Source: Cytobacillus horneckiae (GTDB taxonomy: Bacteria; Bacillota; Bacilli; Bacillales; Cytobacillaceae). From it: DNA of 36,903 bases. Every line of letters starts with the position of its first letter. Positions within the stretch are counted from its first letter, which is position 1. Positions 1 through 8,835 of this stretch are shown in pieces. The notes below the pieces were generated by a model that searched no databases, was not told the origin of the DNA, and saw only the letters and a list, made by a program, of their open reading frames with translations. Location of the stretch: positions 1-36,903 of the forward strand of contig NZ_PISD01000064.1 of assembly GCF_002835735.1 (NCBI RefSeq). The letters run 5' to 3'. Made by a program: the position numbers and the translations under genes.

Positions 1-46
1 GGGTAGAACCAGCAACTGAACGACGAAGTGCAATTTCGGAAAAAAA
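1..46 (+). repeat. Tn3-family terminal inverted repeat (Tn4430-like)
   Basis: The first bases begin GGGTAGAACCAGCA and contain ATTTCGGAAAAAAA. From memory, the Tn4430 38-bp inverted repeat also has CCAGCA and ATTTCGGAAAAAAA. The site lies just beyond the 3' end of the transposase gene, where such repeats sit. I did not find the partner repeat by eye, so the other end of this element is probably outside the window. Confidence 0.6.
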
Positions 47-51
47 TGGTA

Positions 52-82
52 AATGAACCAACTCTATATGAATCGGTTCATT
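52..82 (-). terminator. Hairpin beyond tnpA
   Basis: AATGAACC (52-59) pairs with GGTTCATT (75-82). The hairpin lies immediately downstream of the minus-strand transposase stop codon and may act as its terminator, although no clean T-tract follows in that direction. Confidence 0.4.
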
Positions 83-98
83 CGTTTTAAAGTGTTTA

Positions 99-3050
99 TT
101 ATAATGCAAGTCTTTTATCTAGATCCATTCGAAATTCTCCATATGGATTGATATGATTGTAAATTAGAGGAGTGAGAGCGCGATAGTCTTCTGCTGTCAT
201 CTGATTGATCCATTCTTTTTCTTTCAGTACATGTTGAATTTTAAGAGTATTAATGTAGACTAAACAATTTTGCAGTAAGTGGAGACTAAGGATAGCAATT
301 TCTTGTTCTTCTGGTTGATTCTTTTGGATCTCTCCACCTTTTCCATAAAAAACGAAATCACTGGCTGAATGCCAGTTTTCCACTACATTTAAACCAGCAT
401 GGATTTCTCTACGTATTTCTTCAAAATGCAGATATTCACATAAAAAGATAGTTCTCAACGCTTTTCCTAATTCTTGTAATGCTTTATAGGTAGGATGAGA
501 GGTGTTTTTCGAAAATTGCTTTAAGATAGATTCTGTGTCTGCTACGCTTAATCGTAAAGCAGTTGCATATTTCACCATTTCATCAAACTGTTGACGAATC
601 AATTCCCAATCAATTGTTTTTTGTGCGAGAACAGGCTGTAAATGAGGAAAACTGACTCCAGTATTAGGTTTATACAGTTTCTGTGAACTGATGTTTTTGA
701 GACGTGGCATTAATTTGAAACCGAGCAAGTGACAAAATGCAAAACCTACTTCACTTTGTCCATGTGTATCAACAAAGTTTTTTTCAATTTCTTTATTGGT
801 GTTGTGATTTAATAATCCATGAAGCATAGCAGCTACTTCAGAAGAATTCGGTGTATTTACTTGTGAGTGTATACACATCGATTTTTCCTCTACATGCCAG
901 TAAACAGAGACGCCAGGGCCTCGATAACGTGGGAACCATTGAGTTCTTAAATTTTGATCATATGCTACAACTCTTGTGGAATCAGATGCACAAGAGGTTG
1001 TTCCTTTCCCCCAGACCTCTTCTAAACGATCTGCTAAAATGGCATTGACCACATGTTCATTGGCTGCCTTTAAGTTATCTTTGTAAATGTATTTTCGCTT
1101 AATATATAACAAATCTTTATAGGTAACATCTGTATTCCCTGCAGCAACCCTTTTTAGACCTGTGTTTGTTCCTAATCCGAAAAGACAAAGCAGCAAGCGT
1201 TTTTGAATGGTTTTTCGATCTAACCGTTCATGAGTAGCCAATGTTTGAAAGAGATCCGAAAACCCTACCCGTAAATCTGTTTCTTTTAAAATATCAATAA
1301 GATTAGTCATCGACCATCGATTTGCAATCTCTTGTTTGAGATAAGCTAACCGTTTGGGTTCAGGCTGTATATCGTCCTTTGCTAGAGAAATCCATCCACC
1401 TTTATATTCAGAAATGGATACTTTTTTATTTCTAGGTATTCCTTGATCTAGCATCGATAGCTTATCATGCATTTCCTGTTGTAACTCCGTAATCTTTTCA
1501 TCCACATTAATTGGTAACTTAAGAGCTTCATAGTGTTCTTCTCGATTTTTAACAAAGTCAGGTGGGAGATGATCATCTGGATTTCGGTAACGATCTGCAA
1601 CGACCACCCAAATTTCTCGGCACTTTAACTTATCTCGAAGAGCATGAAGAACACAAATCTCATAATTCATTCGGTTAATTTTCTCATTGCCTTTAGAATC
1701 TTTTTCTATGACATGTTCTCGCCATTTAGCAGGAATTATGTCTCTTCCAGTAGGAACATCGTCATCGTGAGCATAATTAATTTGAGTAGTACCCGAGTAT
1801 TTACGAATCAACTCAATGGCTTTAATAAGAGGCTGATGATTCTGATTGTTGGAACGAAAATCTAACGTTTTCAGTAACTCTGTTACTGCTGTCCGATAGG
1901 AACTACTATAGGAGCTTCGGATTTTCCAATATACTTTTTCTTGATAAACCGAGTTCTTATATTTCAATTCTTTAATAATATTCTTTAGGGTGTCCATATC
2001 AACTAAAGGAAATAAAATATCTTTTACAATTCCATTTGGATTTTCGAGCGCAGCCTCTAATAATGAGATTAGAATGTCATTTTTGCCATGTACTTTTTTT
2101 ACTTCTAGAATAAGGTCTTTCTTAACCTTTTTCTCCGCACGGCCGTCAATCTTATGGATAAGAGTGATTAAAATTTCGATTAAACTATCCGTTATCTCCT
2201 TGATTCTTGACCAAAAAAGTGCTGCTAGCAAAGTATAGCGTATGGCTGGTTGATGCCTACGTAGCTCTCTTTTCTCTTCCGATATAGCTCTTAATCGATA
2301 TTTTTTTATTACTTTCGGTGGAATTAAGCTAAATAGGTTATCAGGGAGTTCCAACATATTTAAGGTTTTCCACTTATTAATTTCTAACAGCAATGTATCT
2401 TTGCTAACTCGTCCTGGACCTAGTGTAATCTTGCGAAAAGTAATTTTGTTTTTATCTTCTTGCTCTTCGCCTGTTTCATCGTTTTCCATGTCAACCCATG
2501 ACTCCATAAGAGCATCCATACGGGATAGGGTAATAGGAGATAATTTTTGGTAAGTTTCTTTGTAGAATTGCTGTTCCTGATTCCAAACTGCTGATTTAAC
2601 CACTCTTTCAATCTGGTCATCAGTAAGTGGCTCTATTTTTTTACGTCTAAATTCAGAGTAGACAGTCTCCTTTAAAGGTTCAAACTCATGAGCATAGTCC
2701 AACACCTTCCCCTGTAACCAGGTTGTTATCTCTTTCTCATCTTGAATTGTAACTTCACGAAAACCATATAATTTCCGGATTTCATTTCGATGATTCGTCA
2801 AGGTACGAGAACTCCAAGAATATAGATCAAACATCGCCGGATGTACTTTAAGCTGTTTTGCAATAAAATCGATTATTACTTTTGGAATATCACTAGACTT
2901 GGCTGGAAATCTGGCTTCATGCTGAAAAAATTTCATTATTACAGCAAAGCCCAGTTGCGAATTAACATACTTACTTTCAATCAACTTTTTTTCAGGTTCG
3001 ATTAATGTAAAATGACCGATTAGTTCATCTAATTCCCATTGTTTTTTCAT
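99..3050 (-). CDS. tnpA: Tn3-family transposase
   Basis: A DDE transposase of about 983 residues, the usual full length for Tn3 family TnpA. It cuts at the terminal repeats and drives replicative transposition. The C-terminal half carries family hallmarks: a [23 protein letters not shown] stretch (shown here as DTHGQ followed by [11 protein letters not shown]) around residues 740-765, and a [18 protein letters not shown] region near the end with a catalytic-type Glu. The open frame allows a start at 3074, but ATG at 3050 follows a GAGAGG ribosome site and is preferred. The resolvase gene lies just upstream in the same orientation and the terminal repeat lies about 100 bp beyond the stop. It is homologous to the truncated transposase at 22921-23772 and distant from the one at 33865. 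It appears intact. Confidence 0.93.
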   Translation of the reverse strand: MKKQWELDELIGHFTLIEPEKKLIESKYVNSQLGFAVIMKFFQHEARFPAKSSDIPKVIIDFIAKQLKVHPAMFDLYSWSSRTLTNHRNEIRKLYGFREVTIQDEKEITTWLQGKVLDYAHEFEPLKETVYSEFRRKKIEPLTDDQIERVVKSAVWNQEQQFYKETYQKLSPITLSRMDALMESWVDMENDETGEEQEDKNKITFRKITLGPGRVSKDTLLLEINKWKTLNMLELPDNLFSLIPPKVIKKYRLRAISEEKRELRRHQPAIRYTLLAALFWSRIKEITDSLIEILITLIHKIDGRAEKKVKKDLILEVKKVHGKNDILISLLEAALENPNGIVKDILFPLVDMDTLKNIIKELKYKNSVYQEKVYWKIRSSYSSSYRTAVTELLKTLDFRSNNQNHQPLIKAIELIRKYSGTTQINYAHDDDVPTGRDIIPAKWREHVIEKDSKGNEKINRMNYEICVLHALRDKLKCREIWVVVADRYRNPDDHLPPDFVKNREEHYEALKLPINVDEKITELQQEMHDKLSMLDQGIPRNKKVSISEYKGGWISLAKDDIQPEPKRLAYLKQEIANRWSMTNLIDILKETDLRVGFSDLFQTLATHERLDRKTIQKRLLLCLFGLGTNTGLKRVAAGNTDVTYKDLLYIKRKYIYKDNLKAANEHVVNAILADRLEEVWGKGTTSCASDSTRVVAYDQNLRTQWFPRYRGPGVSVYWHVEEKSMCIHSQVNTPNSSEVAAMLHGLLNHNTNKEIEKNFVDTHGQSEVGFAFCHLLGFKLMPRLKNISSQKLYKPNTGVSFPHLQPVLAQKTIDWELIRQQFDEMVKYATALRLSVADTESILKQFSKNTSHPTYKALQELGKALRTIFLCEYLHFEEIRREIHAGLNVVENWHSASDFVFYGKGGEIQKNQPEEQEIAILSLHLLQNCLVYINTLKIQHVLKEKEWINQMTAEDYRALTPLIYNHINPYGEFRMDLDKRLAL

Positions 3051-3137
3051 TTTGTACCTCTCAATTGAAATCACGATTTAAGTAGGCTGTAAGCATTAAC
3101 AAGTAATTCTTGGTCCATTGGTTACTAGTTAGTTGCA

Positions 3138-3692
3138 TTATTTTTTTTGTATCTTACGGTACAGAGTCATACGAGAGATACCAGCCTTTTCAGCAGCATC
3201 AGTCCGGCTCATCCCTTGTTCCATTAGATATAAAGCATACTTAATTTTTTCCTCGTCAGCTTTTGGTCTTCCAGGAAGTTTTCCTCGCTTCCTTGCAGCT
3301 AAAATTCCTTCCTTTGTTCGTTCAGAGGTAAGATCTCGCTCAAACTGTGCAATTCCAGCAAAAATGGTAAACAACATTTTTCCATGTGCTGTTGTTGTAT
3401 CAAGCCAGGACTCCTTTAAACTTTTTAAATGCGCTCCCTTTTGTGAAATTAGCTCTGTAATCTCAATCAAATCTTTCGTGGAACGAGATAAACGAGTTAA
3501 ATCCGTTACGACAACCGTATCTTCTTTTCGAAGAAACTCTAACATGCGGTTTAACTCCGGGCGATCCCGTTTAGTACCAGTCAGTTTTTCAAAAAAGATT
3601 TGTTCACATCCGAAATCTTCAAGCTGTTTCTTTTGGCGATCTAAATTTTGGTCAATTGTGGAAACTCGCATATAACCAAATTTCACATACAT
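3138..3692 (-). CDS. tnpR: Serine resolvase/invertase
   Basis: A serine recombinase of about 184 residues that would resolve cointegrates made by the neighbouring transposase. The N-terminal domain has the GYMRVSTIDQNLDRQ motif with the catalytic serine, followed by VVTDLTRLSRS. The C-terminal end (GMSRTDAAEKAGISRMTLYR) is a helix-turn-helix that binds res. The frame is open from 3725, but ATG at 3692 is preceded by a GGAAGGAG ribosome site and gives the normal N-terminus. It is less similar to the two other resolvases here (16258 and 33209) than they are to each other. Confidence 0.93.
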   Translation of the reverse strand: MYVKFGYMRVSTIDQNLDRQKKQLEDFGCEQIFFEKLTGTKRDRPELNRMLEFLRKEDTVVVTDLTRLSRSTKDLIEITELISQKGAHLKSLKESWLDTTTAHGKMLFTIFAGIAQFERDLTSERTKEGILAARKRGKLPGRPKADEEKIKYALYLMEQGMSRTDAAEKAGISRMTLYRKIQKK

Positions 3693-3714
3693 CCTCTCCT
3701 TCCTATATAATTGT

Positions 3715-3848
3715 ATCAAAAACACTAAAATAATGATATTGTTACAAAATATTTTGTTACATATTTTTGTTACGTTAGTTATGGGAGATTGCTAGCTTAG
3801 AAAATTGTTGTGCACTCACGTAACAGAAACGAACGTTTTTGTGACAGC
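3715..3848. other. Putative res site of the first Tn3 element
   Basis: Just upstream of the resolvase start lie repeated TTGTTAC/GTAACA and TGTTAC/GTGACA elements with AT-rich spacers (about 3735-3775 and 3818-3846). Paired, inverted short motifs at this position are what a resolvase res site looks like. The exact subsites were not delimited. Confidence 0.5.
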
Positions 3849-3978
3849 TATAGCATGGGGAACCTTGCCAAGATCCCAAAAAAGGCCCAGTAAATCGGCT
3901 TTTTGTATGGACAATCCGCAAGATTAATAAACATGACATATTAATAGTAAGTAATTAATTCCCTATGGAGGTGAGTTC

Positions 3979-4176
3979 ATGCAACATATGTGTCATTGCT
4001 GCGGTGGTACAGGTGGGTGTCGTTACTGTGGTGGTACAGGAAAGTGTTGTTGTTGCGGTGGATCCGGTTGCCACCATTGTCAGAGAAGTGGATGTTGTCC
4101 CACTTGCCACTGCGGCAGGATGTGTGGATGCTGTGGTGGAACAGGTGTTCAACCATCAGTAGGTCGAGCTAAATAA
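3979..4176 (+). CDS. Small cysteine-rich CxxCxGxG-repeat protein
   Basis: A 65-residue protein with 18 cysteines (residues 5, 7, 8, 14, 17, 23-26, 31, 34, 39, 40, 43, 45, 49, 51, 52). It is built of about six tandem units of the form CxxCxGxG, for example GCRYCGGTG, KCCCCGGSG and CHHCQRSG. This half-site is known from the DnaJ zinc-binding domain, but no J domain or other fold is present. A GGAGGTGA ribosome site sits 4 bases before the ATG, and a hairpin terminator follows the stop. The gene converges on a Csp-type copper-binding gene and sits beside a mercury module. I infer a soluble metal-binding or metal-buffering protein; the metal is unknown. Overlapping frames on either strand are shadows of the glycine/cysteine codon repeats. 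Confidence 0.75.
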   Translation: MQHMCHCCGGTGGCRYCGGTGKCCCCGGSGCHHCQRSGCCPTCHCGRMCGCCGGTGVQPSVGRAK

Positions 4177-4183
4177 ATAATGA

Positions 4184-4217
4184 AAACAGGAGCTTGCTTG
4201 AAATGAAGCCCCTGTTT
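4184..4217. terminator. Bidirectional terminator
   Basis: AAACAGG, AGCTT ... AAGCC, CCTGTTT forms a stem with a loop of about 10 bases. It lies between the two convergent small metal-binding genes and ends in T-rich sequence on the plus strand. Confidence 0.65.
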
Positions 4218-4240
4218 ATTACATATTAATCCGTCTATTA

Positions 4241-4552
4241 TTATGAAGCTTGTCGGCAAGCCTCCGCACAACGACGACACGCTTCAGCACATTGTTTTGC
4301 AATATCAGTACCAACACTTTCACAAAGATCAGCGCATTTGATACAAACATCCGCACAAGCTTTGGCGAGAGCACCCATAAACTCACTGTCTCTTGCACAA
4401 AATTTGCCGCAAGTATAACACAAATCAGCACAATCCCTTAAATATCGAATCAGTTTCGTGTTTTGCGTATCCAATGACTCAGCGTACGTTTTTTCACAAA
4501 ATCTTGCTGCCTCAAAACATAATTCCATCGCATTTCCTTTAACATGTTCCAC
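4241..4552 (-). CDS. Four-helix bundle copper-binding protein (Csp3/DUF326-like)
   Basis: A 103-residue protein with cysteines spaced along amphipathic helices: ELCFEAARFCEKT, CADLCYTCGKFCARD, CADVCIKCADLCESV, QCAEACRRCAEACRQ. This is the pattern of cytosolic copper storage proteins of the Csp3 type, in which cysteines line the core of a four-helix bundle and hold Cu(I). No signal peptide is seen, so a cytosolic location is expected. The start is GTG at 4552, preceded by AAAGGAGATG. It is convergent with the cysteine-rich gene at 3979. It probably buffers soft metals, copper by family precedent. Confidence 0.85.
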   Translation of the reverse strand: MEHVKGNAMELCFEAARFCEKTYAESLDTQNTKLIRYLRDCADLCYTCGKFCARDSEFMGALAKACADVCIKCADLCESVGTDIAKQCAEACRRCAEACRQAS

Positions 4553-4672
4553 TTTTTAAACATCTCCTTTATGTATATTTTTTGCTTACCTTTTTACCAT
4601 TTACCAAAACCAAAGGAAAAATGTGTTTTAAATCGATTTCTTCTTAGGGGTATTTTTACATATCCCCTCGAA

Positions 4673-4722
4673 GGGGTTCAGCCGAGATACGTGTAAAAAG
4701 TCATAGACTGGATTTTTTTTCA
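4673..4722 (+). repeat. Inverted-repeat end, same type as the 13-kb transposon
   Basis: Begins GGGGTTCAGCCGAGATAC, continues GTGTAAAAAG and TCATAGACTGGATTTTTTTT. It matches the repeat at 23773 apart from a few substitutions and a small gap, in the same orientation. It marks one end of an older or larger transposon of the same family. No transposase of that type is adjacent. Confidence 0.7.
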
Positions 4723-5004
4723 TAACATGACCCATTGATGGTGGTATGATAAGTATGGAAATGATACTCTAACGCAACACAATTTACAGGAGAGGATAAA
4801 AGCCGAAAATAAAGTAGCTTTGCTTCATTTTTTGTTTTTGGGATACAACAGTGACTTTTTTCGGAGATTTCAAACGAAGTACATCTTTCTTTTAAGGTCC
4901 ATCAGCATTAAGCTCGAATTTGATTAAATTATCCAGTTTCTTTGCTCACTGTTTAATGAGTGAATAAAAAAGTAACTAAAAAAGTGGGGGAAAACGGAAA
5001 GAAT
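4723..5004. other. No gene seen
   Basis: About 280 bp between the inverted repeat and the next terminator. No open frame with a ribosome site was recognised on either strand. The sequence is AT-rich. Confidence 0.5.
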
Positions 5005-5043
5005 AAAACACATCACGCCTCTTGTAAGAAGAGTGGATGTGTT
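5005..5043 (-). terminator. Terminator of the HMA gene
   Basis: AACACATC (5007-5014) pairs with GATGTGTT (5036-5043), with an inner CTCTT/AAGAG stem. Read on the minus strand it is followed by TTTT. It lies about 27 bp beyond the stop of the HMA selenoprotein candidate, indicating a transcribed gene rather than debris. Confidence 0.6.
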
Positions 5044-5069
5044 CATTAAAAAAACATATACTTTTCAAT

Positions 5070-5363
5070 TTATCCATCTTTGACAATTTCATACTTTGGT
5101 GTGTAACCAGCCCGGTGAATAGCTTCTCTTAAGGAATTCAAATCTGTTTTCGATGGGTCAAAAATGACCGTTGCTGATTGATTTTTCACATTAACATTAA
5201 ATTGAGAAACACCCAATACTTTTTTCAACTCAGCTTCGACCGAAGCTTTACAACTTCCTCAACTCATGCCTAGATCTTTAAAAACAACCATCTTTTCTCC
5301 AATTCCTGGATTCATGATTGAATTTTCGATTGAATTCTTTTTAAAAAAATCAAAGATCCCCAT
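5070..5363 (-). CDS. HMA-domain (MerP/CopZ-like) protein, candidate selenoprotein with in-frame UGA
   Basis: A 97-residue reading frame interrupted only by one TGA, at 5261-5259 (codon 35). The heavy-metal-associated motif normally reads GMxCxxC; here it reads GMS-UGA-GSC, so the stop falls exactly on the first metal-binding cysteine. The rest of the HMA fold is intact: KASVEAELKKVLGV, NVNVKNQSATVIFDP, LREAIHRAGYTPKYE, then TAA. The ATG at 5363 has a GGTGAGGTGAG ribosome site, and a terminator follows. A hairpin with a GGUC loop begins 12 bases after the UGA, as expected of a bacterial selenocysteine insertion element. I infer translation as selenocysteine, giving a UxxC metal site for Hg(II) or a related metal downstream of merA. 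The alternative is a nonsense mutation of TGC or TGT. Gene callers will miss or split it. Confidence 0.7.
5232..5247 (-). promoter_or_regulatory. Candidate bacterial SECIS hairpin
   Basis: On the minus strand AGCTTC-GGTC-GAAGCT forms a 6-bp stem with a GGUC loop. The first loop G is the 18th base after the UGA. Established knowledge: bacterial SECIS elements lie directly downstream of the UGA, with a G-containing apical loop roughly 16-37 bases away, and the E. coli fdhF element has a GGUC core about 19 bases from its UGA. The hairpin lies in coding sequence and would be bound by SelB. Confidence 0.6.
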
Positions 5364-5399
5364 TCATTCTCACCTCACCATAATTATCTGTAACCGCCA

Positions 5400-5640
5400 A
5401 GTAGAAATGAACACTTTCTTACCTAAAAATGCTGAATAAGACTGAACACTATTTTCCAGTAGAGACGTGCGCTTTATTTGGAGAGGCGGACATGATAGCC
5501 TACTTCGTCTGAGCCAGATTCTTTGGTACATCTGGCTTCATGGCTCGTGATCTTGCGCGCAGGGGCTCCATGTAAAGTGACAACATGTCCCCACAACTTC
5601 CAGTAAAGTGTTCACTTCAATTTAGCAAAAAGTGTTCAAA
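5400..5640. repeat. Repeat-bounded remnant, possibly IS21-like ends
   Basis: The interval between merA and the HMA gene holds several copies of a TGAACACTTT-like motif: ATGAACACTTTCTT at about 5408, CTGAACACTATT at about 5441, and inverted copies AAAGTGTTCACTT and AAAGTGTTCAAAG at about 5603 and 5628. Multiple terminal repeats of this sort occur at the ends of IS21-family elements. I read it as a deleted insertion sequence or MITE-like relic. No gene is present. Confidence 0.35.
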
Positions 5641-5667
5641 GTTATCAGGCGGTTACATTATCTCACC

Positions 5668-7320
5668 TTACCCTGCACAACAGGATAATTTGGAAACATC
5701 CTTATCAAAAGTAAGAGCTGCTAACTTTAATCCTTCCGCCATCGTCAAATAAGGCGCAAGGCTTTCGCGTAAATCTTGAACCGTTAAACCAAATTTAACT
5801 GCCAATGTTCCTGCATAAATAACATCCCCGGCATTTTCGGCCACAATATGAACGCCAAGCACTTTTAATGTTTTCGCGTCAGCGATCAGTTTGAAAACAC
5901 CAGTTGTTTCCCGGTTTACAAGGGCTCTCGGTACAGCATCTAAAGGTAAAACGGACGTCTTTACTTCATATCCTTCTGCTTTCGCTTGTTCTTCAGTGAG
6001 CCCCACAGTAGCAATCGAAGGATTCGTAAACGTGACTCCTGGAACGAAACGAAGATCAATTTTTTGTTCCGTAACAGCCAAGGCATTTCTAGCCGCAACC
6101 CCGCCTTCATAGGCTGCTACATACACAAATTGAGGTCCCATTGTTACATCTCCTGCGGCAAAAATGCGCGGATTGCTTGTCCGGAGATATTCATCAATGA
6201 TCACTTCTTCCCGAGATCCGACCTTAACACCGGCAGCATCAAGGTTAAGTGCTGCTGTATTTGGCTTTCGGCCAGTGGCAACAAGAAGCTGTTCTGCTTC
6301 AATTACCTGTTTCTCACCATTCACCACAATGTGAATACGTTTGACATCCCCGTCTTTTTCTACTCTCTCATACGTCGCACCCGTAATTAAACTTATCCCT
6401 TGTTCCGTTAAGGCTTCTGTTACAGCCTCAGAAATTTCAGGGTCATATGTTTTTAAAATGCGTGGACTTCGCTGGATTAAGGTCACTTCCGATCCCAAAT
6501 TATGGAATAGCTGTCCTAGTTCCATCGCAATATATCCAGAACCAATGACGGCTAGGCGTTTCGGAAGTTCTTTCAGTTCAAGAGCTGTAGTACTCGTTAG
6601 AAAATCGACTTCTTTTAAACCTTCAATGTCTGGCACCTGTGGAGAAGCACCGGTTGAAATGAAAAAGCTTTTCGCTGTAATCTTCCGCCCATCAACCTCT
6701 ACCGTGTTCTCATCAAGGAATTTCGCTTCCCCTTGGATAAGGTCAAAACCGTAATCATCGATTAAATTGACGTATTTCTCCTGACGCATATTGTCAACAA
6801 GTTCATTCTTTTTGTTAACTAATGTGGCTAAATCTACCGGTCCCGCTGAAATGTCTAGTCCGAGAAAAGGATTCATGCGAGCCAAATGATTGATTTCCCC
6901 GGCACGAAGCAGTGTTTTGGAAGGGACACACCCAATATTGACACAAGTTCCGCCTATGGTGCCACGCTCGACCATGGCTACTTTAGCACCTTGTCCGACT
7001 GCTTCAATCGCTGCCGAAAAGGCAGCTCCGCCGGATCCAATAATAAGTAAATCATAGTCGCCTTCCTGGCTCAGTTCAGGTTTTCTTTCACTGGAAATGA
7101 TTTCAGCCTCCCCAGGCATGTACCCGGTATCCGCGATTGCTTTCTTTGCTTTTTCAATGTCGCTTTTCTCTTCAACCTGGAAAGTTGCTTCTCCTTTGCG
7201 AAAACTTGCCGTTACATTCTTTGCGCCAATACTGTTCAATGCGTTGATCACGTGATCTTCACAACCAGCACAAGTCATTCCCTGTGTAGGAATTCGTACG
7301 TTTATCTCTTTTTCAGACAT
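5668..7320 (-). CDS. merA: Mercuric reductase
   Basis: A 550-residue flavoprotein that reduces Hg(II) to volatile Hg(0) with NADPH in the cytosol. An N-terminal HMA domain carries GMTCAGC (Cys17, Cys20). The FAD-binding GSGGAA motif lies near residue 95. The redox pair is Cys126 and Cys131 in [14 protein letters not shown] second nucleotide-binding motif ([12 protein letters not shown]) follows, and the C-terminal vicinal pair that delivers mercury is Cys547-Cys548 (LSCCAG). It is full length with a ribosome site (AAAGGTGA) before ATG 7320. It is the last gene of the arsR-merE-redoxin-ccdA-merA operon, 35 bp after the ccdA-like gene. Confidence 0.97.
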   Translation of the reverse strand: MSEKEINVRIPTQGMTCAGCEDHVINALNSIGAKNVTASFRKGEATFQVEEKSDIEKAKKAIADTGYMPGEAEIISSERKPELSQEGDYDLLIIGSGGAAFSAAIEAVGQGAKVAMVERGTIGGTCVNIGCVPSKTLLRAGEINHLARMNPFLGLDISAGPVDLATLVNKKNELVDNMRQEKYVNLIDDYGFDLIQGEAKFLDENTVEVDGRKITAKSFFISTGASPQVPDIEGLKEVDFLTSTTALELKELPKRLAVIGSGYIAMELGQLFHNLGSEVTLIQRSPRILKTYDPEISEAVTEALTEQGISLITGATYERVEKDGDVKRIHIVVNGEKQVIEAEQLLVATGRKPNTAALNLDAAGVKVGSREEVIIDEYLRTSNPRIFAAGDVTMGPQFVYVAAYEGGVAARNALAVTEQKIDLRFVPGVTFTNPSIATVGLTEEQAKAEGYEVKTSVLPLDAVPRALVNRETTGVFKLIADAKTLKVLGVHIVAENAGDVIYAGTLAVKFGLTVQDLRESLAPYLTMAEGLKLAALTFDKDVSKLSCCAG

Positions 7321-7355
7321 AATTATTCACCTTTCCAATTTAAATTCGTATTACT

Positions 7356-8015
7356 TTACAAAGGGAGTTTCGGAAACCAATAAAAAATCAGATAAATCCC
7401 TGTCGCCAATGTAATGGCGCCGCTTAATTTTCCCATCCACCGGGCGCTTGAACGGACAAAGTCCATTACAAGTTGTTGGGAAATCGTTGAAGCCAGTGAA
7501 ATTAACGTAACAACGAAACCCATCCCAAGTGCGTACAACAGGAAGTTAAACATCCCGCTCAGAAAACCACTTGCCCCAAATGAGGATAAAACCAAAACAG
7601 AGAATAATGGTAAAGTACAACCAAGGGAGCCGAGAGCGTATGCGATTCCATAAAGGAATAGGGATATTTTCGCGCCTTTTTTCATTTCCCAATTACCACC
7701 GATATGAAACGAAAATACATTTTTGCCAGACATCATGAAGATACCTGCAACAGCAAAGCCAACCGCAACGAAAAACGCAATCCATGGCATAGCTTTCCCT
7801 AATAATTCGGCAAAAATAACGGAAACTAATCCGGCAATCAGAAAGACTACCAAAAAGCCGGTTGTCATAAGCAGGCCAGCCCAAAGGCCATCGAACGCTT
7901 TCCTTTTCTGTCCGCCTAATAAGTAAACGATGTACGAAGGCAGCATCGCAATGCCACAGGGATTGAATGCCGCCATCATACCGGTTCCAAGGATAAGAAG
8001 TGCAGTTGCCGTCAT
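7356..8015 (-). CDS. CcdA/DsbD-type membrane thiol transporter
   Basis: A 219-residue membrane protein with about six hydrophobic segments. It carries the two conserved cysteine sites of the CcdA/DsbD transmembrane domain: FNPCGIAMLP near residue 20 and LGCTLPLF near residue 130. This family passes reducing equivalents from cytosolic thioredoxin across the membrane. Its start overlaps the stop of the thioredoxin-like gene by 4 bp, so the two are probably translationally coupled and work together. In the mer operon it probably keeps external mercury-handling thiols reduced, or reduces its redoxin partner; the exact role is inferred. Confidence 0.85.
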   Translation of the reverse strand: MTATALLILGTGMMAAFNPCGIAMLPSYIVYLLGGQKRKAFDGLWAGLLMTTGFLVVFLIAGLVSVIFAELLGKAMPWIAFFVAVGFAVAGIFMMSGKNVFSFHIGGNWEMKKGAKISLFLYGIAYALGSLGCTLPLFSVLVLSSFGASGFLSGMFNFLLYALGMGFVVTLISLASTISQQLVMDFVRSSARWMGKLSGAITLATGIYLIFYWFPKLPL

Positions 8016-8533
8016 TTTAGCTCATTCTCCAATTCTGAAATTGAAGGGTACACTCCACTAAAAATAAGCTTATTCTGATAAATAATCATAACCGTATCAA
8101 TGGAGGTAACGTTAAATTTTTGTATCAGCGATTGATCCTTATCGATGGTAAAAGGCCATTTTGCCTGCGTGTTTTCCCTAAATTCTTGAATCGTCTCTTT
8201 TGTGTCATTCACTGGATCCATGGCAATGGAAACCAGATCGATATTAGGATTGTCCGCAAACTTGGTTAGGTTCCCTGCCATAACTGCACAAGATGGACAC
8301 CCGGTAGATATCATAAAATGAAGAATGGTCTTTTTGTTGGGGTCGACCTTTACAACCTTTTCGTCGATATCTGTAAAACTCAAATTGGAAACTGTCGGAT
8401 TTTCAGCTGTTTTACTTGCCTGCTCAGATGTTTTCACAACGCCCGCACCTGCTGATCCCCCCAATTTGGTAACCGCAAAATAACCAATACCGATTACAGC
8501 AAGTAAAAGAACAAGAAGAGCAGCGCGTTTCAT
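8012..8533 (-). CDS. Membrane-anchored thioredoxin-like protein
   Basis: A 173-residue protein. An N-terminal signal anchor (KRAALLVLLLAVIGIGYFAV) is followed by a low-complexity linker and a thioredoxin-fold domain with the CPSC motif in ISTGCPSCAVM near residue 95. The domain resembles AhpC/TlpA-type redoxins facing outside the membrane. It overlaps the merE-like gene upstream and the ccdA-like gene downstream by 4 bp each. The pair probably forms an extracytoplasmic thiol redox or mercury relay system serving MerA. Confidence 0.8.
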   Translation of the reverse strand: MKRAALLVLLLAVIGIGYFAVTKLGGSAGAGVVKTSEQASKTAENPTVSNLSFTDIDEKVVKVDPNKKTILHFMISTGCPSCAVMAGNLTKFADNPNIDLVSIAMDPVNDTKETIQEFRENTQAKWPFTIDKDQSLIQKFNVTSIDTVMIIYQNKLIFSGVYPSISELENELK

Positions 8534-8790
8534 GACTTCACTTCCTTCTTATCAGGAAGACAGCAATCCATGGTTTGATCTTCCGTTTTTTCGGGCCACA
8601 TTTTACTTAAGACCCTGTAAAGGGACAAGGCAAATAATGCCCCTAAAATAATAAAGGCCGCAGTTTTATAAGTAGTTAAATAGGCTCCCAATGCAGTACC
8701 TGCCAATAAAGGGATGATTAAAATCAGATGGCACGGACAAGTTAGGAATGCTAAAGCTCCCCATCCCCAGCCTTTCATTTTTTCCTTCAA
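8530..8790 (-). CDS. merE: MerE-like mercury carrier
   Basis: A small protein of about 86 residues with two membrane segments. The first contains GALAFLTCPCHLILIIPLL, very close to the TCPCHLP segment of MerE from Tn21/Tn501, a broad mercury (Hg(II) and methylmercury) carrier. A C-terminal CC pair (DCCLPD) may hand metal inward. The frame is open from 8811, but TTG at 8790 has a GGAGGGAGG ribosome site at good spacing and ATG at 8778 is also possible. It is the second gene of the mer operon. Family-level confidence is good; transport direction and substrate are by analogy. Confidence 0.75.
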   Translation of the reverse strand: MKEKMKGWGWGALAFLTCPCHLILIIPLLAGTALGAYLTTYKTAAFIILGALFALSLYRVLSKMWPEKTEDQTMDCCLPDKKEVKS

Positions 8791-8835
8791 GAAAATTCCT
8801 CCCTCCATCAAACTCTAGTAAAGAATTCTTAATCC

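Noticed and set aside
3955..4172. Overlapping frames on both strands across the cysteine-rich gene
   Set aside because: They are mirror frames of repetitive Gly/Cys codons. Only 3979-4176 has a good ribosome site and a metal-protein composition.
5259..5261. HMA gene as a simple nonsense-mutated pseudogene
   Set aside because: Not excluded, but less likely. The stop sits precisely on the metal-binding cysteine, the rest of the frame is clean, and a GGUC-loop hairpin lies at the proper distance.
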